Positions 58,462-64,000 of a stretch of 64,000 nt of DNA are shown here, piece by piece (within the stretch, counting starts at the first letter, position 1; each line of letters starts with the position of its first letter). Position numbers and translations under genes: made by a program. The stretch is taken from the NCBI GenBank assembly GCA_003024785.1, contig PUQB01000079.1, positions 248,001 to 312,000 of the forward strand, given 5' to 3'. This DNA comes from Selaginella tamariscina (Eukaryota; Streptophyta; Lycopodiopsida; Selaginellales; Selaginellaceae). Below the pieces are notes generated by a model. That model was given only the letters and a program-made list of their open reading frames with translations, did not search any database and was not told the DNA's origin.

Positions 58462-60754
58462 ATGGGCATGGGAGTGGAGGGTGTGAAGGCGCTGCAGCTG
58501 GACGATGATGCGTTTGTGAAGCTGCTGGGTAAGCTGATCGGCGAGGCCAAGCATTTGCAGAACAATCCTCCGGAATTAATCCCTCAGGAAGATCTGGCTG
58601 CCAGGTACAGATGTGCGTGAGTATTACTTTGATTTATTTATGTTCAAACATAGACATTACACGCGCATACGTATATCCCGTGTGTGTAAAACACCTTGGA
58701 CTGGTGCGCGTGCGTGTGTGTGTGATTTGCTAATTGGATGAAAGTAACGAAGGCACGTACTTGAAGTCCTCAATCCGCTGAGTACAACAAATGGAGGGCC
58801 ACTGACTGTGAAACATGTGAGCCATGCACAAGGCAGAGGCAATCTCATCATCGAGTATCCAGGAACTGAGCCTGGAAAGGTTGTCTCCTTTGTTGGTTGT
58901 CACATGGATGTTGTCACTGCAAATCCGGACGATTGGGTATGTAAATCTTATAGGTATAACATGTATATATTTATATTTATAGAATTTAAGATTCAAACTA
59001 GATATCATATTAATACTTGAGGAACAAGTTATACACACGTTGGACTCCTTTGTTTATGCAGGAATTCGATCCGTTTAGTTTGAGCATAGACGGTGACAAG
59101 CTTCGAGGTCGAGGAACAACAGATTGTCTAGGCCATGTTGCTCTTGTGACTGATCTCATGCGGCAGCTTGGAGAGAAGAAACCCAGGTATGTATGTGTGT
59201 CCACACATGATTTTTATTTTTTCACAATACATATTATGTGTATTTATAGTTTAAAAACAACTGTGGTGGCTGTTTTTATTGCGAATGAAGAAAACTCATC
59301 CGTAGTTGATATCGGAGTGGATGCTCTTGTCAAGGATGGACTTTTAGACAACTTGAAGAACGGTCCTTTGTAAGTGCTCTTTATATATATTTGTGTGTGT
59401 GTGTGTGTTTACATACATAATGCTGCATATAGATATATACAGGTTGCATTTACAGGTTTTGGATTGACACAGCTGATAAACAACCCTGTATTGGCACCGG
59501 AGGCATGATCTCATGGAAGCTGACTGCACATGGAAAGCTCTTCCATAGTGGTCTTCCACACAAGGTGAAGTTATCTTGTGTGTGGGTTTTTTTTTGGGGG
59601 GGGGGGGTTAATCAGTTAACTAGCATTGCTAATACATAATAAGTAATGCAGGCAATTAATCCACTTGAGCTTTGTATGGAAGCCTTTAAAGAGATTCAAA
59701 TACGGTTTTATGCTGATTTCCCTGCTCATCCAAGCGAGAAAGTGTATGGTTTTGCAACACCATCCACAATGAAGCCTACACAATGGATTTGTAAGTTATG
59801 ATATATATATTAGTCGCCTAATAATTCCTGTGTTTAAGACCCTGGAGGTGGAATTAATCAAATTCCTGGAGAGTGCACCATTTGTGGGGACTGCAGGTTC
59901 GTTGAATATTCTTGTAAAATTGAAGAAGTATACATACAAGTATTTTATAATGTCTAACAACGTTTATCGTTTTTTGATCAGGATAACTCCGTTTTACAAG
60001 TAAGTTCACTCATTTCGGTTGTGTATGTGTGTGAGAGACACACACACACACACACACACACATCTGTGTTTAGTGTGAAGGACGTGGTGAAGAAAATCAA
60101 AGGATATGTTGATGACATTAATGCGAATATTGACAAGCTTGGAGTCAGAGGTCCTGTATCCAACTACATTTTACCGGAGGAAGGTTTAAGGGGAAGGTAG
60201 GTGCACACATATATACGTACAGGCATTTATGTACATATGTGTCTATAGATTAAGTGTATAATATTGTTTTGATTTCTTATACAGACTAGATATACAATTC
60301 GATGAGATGATGATGTCCGGCGTTGCATGTAACCTTGACTCCCCAGGCTTTCATGCATTGAAGAAAGCCACTGAAGAAGTTGTTGGCGTGTGTAAACCAT
60401 ACTCCATCACGGGCTCACTCCCATTAATCCGCGAGTTGCAGGTAAACATATACAATACATACACACGCATACATATATATAGTGCGTGTCTGTGTTTTTC
60501 TCTATACGTCCGACCTGGCACAGCTTGTCCGATATACATGGTAACATTAACATTGTTCTTAATAGGACGAAGGATTTGATGTACAGACAGCAGGATATGG
60601 TAAGAAAGTTTGGTAAAATGCTCTCTTACGTGTGTGTATTGTAGGTCTGATGTCGACATACCATGCTCGTAACGAGTACTGCTTGTTGTCCGATATGAGG
60701 CAGGGCTTCCAAGTCATGGCCAGTATTATTTCTCAACTAGAAGAGCCCTCTTAG
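58462..60754 (+). CDS. NAOD: Acetylornithine deacetylase (M20 peptidase family), intact
   Basis: Removes acetate from N-acetylornithine to give ornithine for arginine and polyamine synthesis. Twelve exons: 58462-58604, 58753-58936, 59062-59186, 59250-59369, 59456-59564, 59652-59790, 59839-59896, 59982-59999, 60074-60196, 60285-60441, 60566-60599, 60645-60754. They sum to 1320 bases, 439 residues plus stop, matching the usual plant length of about 440. All introns are GT-AG. Metal-site motifs: HMD (residues 98-100), RGTTDCLGH with D130, EEN (164-166); also FHSGLPHK, GGINQIPGECTICGD, GVACNLDSPGFHALKKATEEVVG, and GLMSTYHARNEYCLLSDMRQGF near the C-terminus. Exon 8 is only 18 bases. No transit peptide is evident. 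Several introns are dominated by TG, CA and TA repeats. It is the only multi-exon gene here with no frame problem. Confidence 0.96.
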
Positions 60755-62264
60755 AGGTACGTATTGTATTTTGTCATTAACGTATATTGTACACACCTAT
60801 ATGTGTCGTGTGTAAGTTGAGTATCTTCTGACGGATATTGTCTGTATGTATGTAGTTTTATAAATGATACATATTGACATATATACATATATGTACGTAT
60901 GTGTAATAAAGAAGGGACTATTCATACACTAAATGCTTTATAGTGATACTATACTATATATATGTATATATCAGTGTTTGTACATCGCTTGATGTGATGA
61001 ATGACATTATATTCCATCTGGCAGTTTCTATACGACCCTGGTGTACTGAGCGGACATGGAGATGCAACTTTCAACATAGTTATCTTGTGTTTTCCGTCAT
61101 GGATGAATAAAAGTATGTCTCACACACACATACGTGTATACTGGTTTTTCTTTGTGTATTGTACATGGATACATGGATTATGTACAGACAGCAACTGTAT
61201 AAAAATCCTTGGGAGGTGCTTTCTAACGTGTATGATGTTGACATCCATACACCTTCCAATACAGTACTCTGTATTTGTCATTGTGTATGTACACAGAAAG
61301 AAACGCGCGGAGTGTGTGCGTGCGTGTGTATGTGTGCGAGAGAGAGACCTTTTGTCTTACGTAGAATAATAAATGTACTCAAACGGTGTACATACATATA
61401 TAGGCATAGTGTTGCGTACATTACGCACGCTCGGTATAATGTACACCGTATATACACAGTGGATAAATACATTGCTTGTGTTGACGACATCAACATTATA
61501 TACTACATGTGGTAGGTCTTTGTAGGTTTTGTATACGGTCTTGCTTTTTTTATAGTTGGTACATAGTGTTTTAATAGAAATACGTACATTCGACGTACAT
61601 ACTTAAATATATCCCCCGTTAACTTTACCTTTAGCGTGTAGGTTTTTTCAAAGCTAGTTTAGTGCACCTCACGATGTACTAAAGTCTATGTGAGCATCAC
61701 CGTATCCTGATTGAACATCGTGCCACGTCACTCGCCACGTCGGTGCGGAATGCCTGCGTGGCATTACACGTCATCATTGTTAATCATGCAATTCTCGGAT
61801 ATAATGCTTTCATTTCCCAATGTGCATCGATTGCTTTCGGCGCTATCTGTGCGAGATGACATTCTACATGGGGGCTCTGTGAGTGCTTATCAATTCAACA
61901 ATATGAAGATTTATAGACTATGGGTATGCAATCTCAAATTCGAGTATAGAGGCATTTATTGAGTGACAAGGGGGCTCTGTATGTTTCCTTATAAGAAGCT
62001 GGCATGTTACAGTTCTTTCCAAGTCTGGATGTACAACAGATATGACCGTTTGAGGCATTCTTGCTGGATTCAGGTATAATGTGTGTTTGTTATTCACAAG
62101 AAGGGGATGAATAATTGTCACCAGTAGTAGGAGGGGTGCATTTTTATCCTCGAGAAGGGTAGGAGACAGCGCAACTGTGTCAGGTGACACACCGTTTTGT
62201 CTGCATCACCTAACTTACTTGTGTTTTTACTCTCACAGTACTGACTGAGTGGTGAAAAAAAACA
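60755..62264. other. Intergenic region between NAOD and the DUF3527 gene
   Basis: 60760-61500 is rich in alternating TA/TG words and has an inverted counterpart at 54330-54680. A GCCACGTC direct repeat lies near 61725-61741 and may be promoter-related. No coding sequence recognised. Confidence 0.5.
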
Positions 62265-64000
62265 ATGCCAGCGTCTGCATCGAAAGCTCCAAGTCCACAT
62301 GGAGTAAGATACAGCAGTGCGAAGAAGAACGGGTGCTCGCTAGGGAGCATTTTCGACAGCCCGGCTGCTTTTGAGGACTCACTCGACAGGAAGAAGATCG
62401 ATTTCTGTAGCAGAATCGACATGCTGGAATGCCAGATCAGAAGCATGGACACATGGGTCGGAGAAAGCAGAACGACTTTCCAGAAAGTGGCCCATTACAG
62501 AGATTCCGACTCCACTTCGGACCGTGCGAAAGCGCCTCGGACACGGACAAGGAGGAGCAACAGTGAAAGCAGCTACAATCCGTCTACAACAGTGATCCCC
62601 TCGTGTAGAAGGAGGCTTGAGTTAGATGTTCCAGTAGCAACCGTGCCTCTTCTGGATGACTGCGAGATCTTCTCGGACAATTCGAGGTCTGGTAGAGACG
62701 AGTGCATGGAAATGGATTTCATGGGAACCGGATCTACCGCGGATTGTACTCGACATACTCCTTCGCCATCTCTGAGATCTCTGGAGGATCTGGACAGCTC
62801 AATCGGCAGTGTGGAGCTCGAACAGGAAAGCTTCTCAAGGGGGCGGTCACTGAGGGGAACGCTGAGAGACGGGCAGTATTCCGTATATCCAGGTTGGTCG
62901 CGCTCTTACAAGTCGCTCTCCCAGGAGAATGGCAGATTCAGGACGTCACTCCACCAGCATCTCGTAGGGCAATGCAGACATCGCTCCACTGCTCTCGGAT
63001 GTGGTTCAGCCAGGAGCCTTAAGTTTTGTCTCAGTACGAAAGCTCTCAGCAGTGTTGAAGATGTAAAGGCTCCATTGTTAAAGCCACAGAGAACTCTCAC
63101 AAAGCACTTCCTGGTCAAGTGTATCCAGAAGGGAATCAAGTGTTTGGCTTGTAATGGTAACACACACGCACACACACGCGCACACACTAATGTGTATATG
63201 TACCAGGTGTGTTGCAGATTGGGATACCGAGGTTGCACCAGATGGTACTTCGCAAACCGAGGAAGTTAGTCTTTGGGAGGGGAAATAAGAGTGTCTCTGA
63301 GGTTGCAACGGTTCAGTCGTCACAGAGTAACTCCTGCCAAGAAACTACTACATGTTTGATCGGTTATCTTCAAGGTATTGTCAGGCATGGTGTCACTAGC
63401 TACAGCTTTTGGATGGATGGTCTTAATGAGGTGTTTGTCGCCAAGTTCTCAAGGTATTCACACACACACACACACACACACATTGTGCACTACATAAAAC
63501 AGCATCTCTCTCTCTAGTTTTGATGTTCTTATTTAACATAAAGCTACTTTTAACTTTGTCGTTGTCACTATCATAGTTATAGTCATTGTCACTGTTATAC
63601 ATAAAACAACCTCTCTTTCATTGAAATATACATCAAAGCACACTTACAAACGTACACCCACACACGCACACAAGTCAGTTAAAATAATATACTGTTGCTG
63701 CTGGTATAGTTTAACTAAACACCTGCTCTGCGATATGCCCTGTCTGTGCATATGTTAATCATGTTAAAAAAAAGAAAAAGTATTATGATATATATACACA
63801 GGGAGCAGCAGAAAACTGTTTCATTCTACACCTGTAAGGGCAAGGAACGATCAACGTGGCGGCACAGGATGAAGACGCGTGTGGTGAACCTGGTGGGAAC
63901 GATGAACTTCGGGTGCCACGTGTATTCGGAGGTAGACTCCAGAGGCAAAGTTATGCACTACATGGACTCGGAGTTTACCTTGTTTGATGAGAAGCAGGAG
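62265..64000 (+). CDS. DUF3527 domain protein, partial (runs off the window)
   Basis: From ATG 62265, exon 1 (62265-63156) encodes a serine/arginine-rich, mostly disordered N-terminus (MPASASKAPSPHGVRYS, RSLEDLDSSIGSVELEQE, TLTKHFLVKCIQKGIKCL). Exon 2 (63218-63453): DTEVAPDGTSQTEEVSLW, then after one shift VRHGVTSYSFWMDGLNEVFVAKFS. Exon 3 (from 63802): QQKTVSFYTCKGKER, RVVNLVGTMNFGCHVYSEV, MDSEFTLFDEKQE to the window end. The pattern G...Y.F.....EVFVAK...(short intron)...SFY..K, VVG.M..., .EF.L.D is that of plant DUF3527 proteins, whose biochemical role is unknown. The exon 2 shift is best explained by one extra G in the GGGG run at 63279-63282. The introns start with CA-rich repeats. A broken inverted copy lies at 53225-53595. 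Confidence 0.78.

Overview
The window is nuclear DNA from a land plant. Evidence: split genes with GT-AG introns; nuclear genes for chloroplast ribosomal proteins uL1c and bL12c; plant families (NPF transporter, PIN-LIKES carrier, ARIADNE-type RBR ligase, DUF3527 protein, PPR relic); a plant-type tRNA-Gly(GCC); Ty1/copia and Ty3/gypsy retrotransposons. Intergenic DNA is AT-rich and full of TG, CA, TA and GA dinucleotide runs. I cannot place it below 'land plant'.

Layout. 1-4.4 kb: no recognised gene. 4.5-6.6 kb: exons of an ABCC transporter running into the 3' end of a receptor-like kinase, both broken. 9.4-11.0 kb: NPF (NRT1/PTR) transporter. 11.2-16.1 kb: Ty3/gypsy element with near-identical 203-206 bp LTRs. 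16.6-21.4 kb: Ty1/copia element with 131-132 bp LTRs, TA...TA termini and a perfect CAGTT target duplication. 23.7-27.6 kb: older copia copy whose 5' LTR carries a 130 bp hAT-like MITE. 29.3-29.9 kb: PPR relic. 33.1-34.6 kb: uL1c. 34.9-36.4 kb (minus): RBR E3 ligase. 36.4-43.1 kb: very AT-rich, no gene, fold-back repeats. 43.2-44.0 kb: unrecognised split gene. 44.1-44.7 kb: bL12c with an upstream telo-box. 45.8-46.0 kb: Tourist-like MITE. 46.8-49.6 kb: plant-specific protein ending LPTEWTY.

50.4-64.0 kb is the most interesting part. A block PILS carrier - acetylornithine deacetylase (NAOD) - DUF3527 protein is present twice. In the second copy (57.5-64 kb) NAOD is complete (12 exons, 1320 coding bases, 439 residues) and DUF3527 runs off the window, but PILS is a heavily GC-to-AT decayed relic. 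In the first copy (50.4-55.1 kb) PILS is well preserved, NAOD and DUF3527 survive only as fragments, and the distal half is inverted. Each copy thus keeps what the other lost. A tRNA-Gly gene lies near one inversion boundary.

Many otherwise well-conserved genes (uL1c, bL12c, RBR, PILS, DUF3527, LPTEWTY gene, both young retrotransposons) carry single-base frameshifts, often in short homopolymers, while NAOD has none. Consensus indel errors may explain many of them, so 'pseudogene' should be read with care for these loci.
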